A stretch of DNA of 34,858 nt from Pseudomonadota bacterium (GTDB lineage: Bacteria > Myxococcota_A > Polyangia > Polyangiales > Polyangiaceae). The notes under the pieces are model-generated. The model was given only the letters and a program-made list of their open reading frames with translations. It was not told the DNA's origin and searched no databases. The stretch is taken from positions 1 to 34,858 of the forward strand of contig JAEXCN010000103.1 in the NCBI GenBank assembly GCA_023402175.1, in the 5' to 3' direction. Shown here in pieces: positions 34,064 to 34,858 of this stretch (position 1 is its first letter; the number at the start of each line of letters is the position of its first letter). The position numbers and the translations under genes were made by a program.

Positions 34064-34858
34064 GTGGAACCGCCGAAGTCGAAGGACGCTCAGAAGGAGA
34101 TCGAGATCGCGCTCGCCGAGCTCGAAGAGCGTGTCGATCGCCTTCGCGCGCTCTACGAGCAGTACTTCATGGGCTACGAGAAGATCGAGCCCGGGGTTCA
34201 GCGCAAAGACGTCGATCGCCGCTTCACGGCGCTACGCAAGCAGCAGATCCGGAACACGGCGCTGCGTTTCCGCTTCAACGTCATCACGCAGAAGTTCAAC
34301 ACGTACGCGACCTACTGGACGCGCATCTGCCGCCAGATCGAGGAAGGCACGTTCAAGCGCCACATCGCGCGAGCCGCGCAGCGTTTCGGCCCGGCGACGG
34401 CAGGCAAGCGAGAGCAGGACTGGTCGATCGACGTCGAGATCGGTGAGTTCGAGGACATCGACATGGACGCGATCCTCGCGGAGGCAGATGCCGCCGCCGA
34501 GGCGTACACGCAAGGCGGTCCGCCTGCCGATACGCTGCCTCCTGCGGCCGTGACCGATCCTGGGCCCGCGGGGCGTGCGGCCCCTCGAGCGACGCCGGTG
34601 CCGGCCGCGAGCTCCGCGCCGCGAGCCGCGCGTCACGTGGCGCTACCTCCGGGCGCAAAGCAGCCGATCGTGGTCCGCCGCCGTACCGACGGTGATGCCC
34701 CGCCGCCGTCGTCGCCTGCGATTCGACCGCCGATGGGATCGACGCCGGATCACGCGGGATCACCTTCGAGCTCACCGATCCGCTCGGCGCCGCCGTCGGT
34801 CACGGGACGAGCGGCTCCGGCCGCGGCGTCCTCGTCCTCGGTTGCCACAGTGCCGCCC
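34064..34858 (+). CDS. conserved coiled-coil protein of Myxococcota type, C-terminal part cut by window edge
   Basis: GTG 34064 opens 265 codons to the window edge. The first 20 residues are charged (MEPPKSKDAQKEIEIALAEL). A helical segment with a heptad look follows (EERVDRLRALYEQYFMGYEK, then KDVDRRFTALRKQQIRNTAL, RFRFNVITQKFNTYATYWTR, ICRQIEEGTFKRH). An acidic patch (EFEDIDMDAILAEADAAAEA) then leads into a long Pro/Ala/Ser-rich tail to the edge. The LYEQYFMG...RNTALRFRF...TYWTR pattern resembles the conserved domain I remember from the MXAN_5187-type protein of Myxococcus; I could not check this. Role unknown. The other open frame across this stretch (Arg/Ser-rich) is a shadow. Confidence 0.68.
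   Translation, partial: MEPPKSKDAQKEIEIALAELEERVDRLRALYEQYFMGYEKIEPGVQRKDVDRRFTALRKQQIRNTALRFRFNVITQKFNTYATYWTRICRQIEEGTFKRHIARAAQRFGPATAGKREQDWSIDVEIGEFEDIDMDAILAEADAAAEAYTQGGPPADTLPPAAVTDPGPAGRAAPRATPVPAASSAPRAARHVALPPGAKQPIVVRRRTDGDAPPPSSPAIRPPMGSTPDHAGSPSSSPIRSAPPSVTGRAAPAAASSSSVATVPP

Overview
The window reads as ordinary chromosome from a high-GC member of the Myxococcota, most likely a Polyangiales-type (Labilithrix- or Sandaracinus-like) bacterium. Evidence for this is the GC-rich codon use throughout, many lipoproteins with Asp-Ala-Gly-Pro linkers, a large Ser/Thr kinase fused to ATPase and TPR regions, Cys-rich repeats, and a last gene that resembles a family I remember from Myxococcus. 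This is inference from gene content; no rRNA or marker gene is present. I see no tRNA, CRISPR array, insertion sequence or phage module.

Layout, left to right. (1) 1-3127, minus strand: a truncated MMPL/RND-type exporter, a small membrane-anchored protein and a bile-acid-symporter-like carrier. (2) 3186-5681: lysine 6-aminotransferase (lat) diverging from a thiopurine-type methyltransferase, then a small PilZ protein. (3) 5722-9817: a CAP-domain lipoprotein, a decayed-looking small gene, and the coupled pair mpl (murein tripeptide recycling ligase) and an inositol-monophosphatase-like enzyme. (4) 9997-12856: two unrelated metallophosphatases and a Cys-rich lipoprotein. The second phosphatase appears to carry a C-terminal PilZ (c-di-GMP-binding) domain. 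(5) 12864-17852: an Rrf2 regulator overlapping a CxxC flavin oxidoreductase, a VWA-like lipoprotein, an orphan periplasmic binding protein and a divergent lipoprotein. (6) 17901-22829: a SWIM/SNF2 helicase, an Old Yellow Enzyme homologue and a response regulator. (7) 22835-32803, all minus strand: a run transcribed lgt > outer-membrane protein > tsaE > PHP hydrolase > 1353-residue kinase. (8) 33051-34858: a lectin-fold lipoprotein and a truncated conserved protein.

Themes linking the genes are envelope biogenesis and lipoproteins (Lgt, about six predicted lipoproteins, Mpl, a beta-barrel protein, the MMPL pump) and signalling (two PilZ domains, a PPP phosphatase, a kinase-ATPase, a response regulator, Rrf2). 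The most novel-looking items are the phosphatase-PilZ fusion and a repeated promoter pattern: an extended -10 box (TGnTAnnn) 5-10 bases before the start codon of many genes on both strands, which suggests widespread leaderless transcripts. One such box is symmetric and could fire both ways between two divergent genes. Most arginine-rich open frames antisense to these genes are GC artefacts and are left out.
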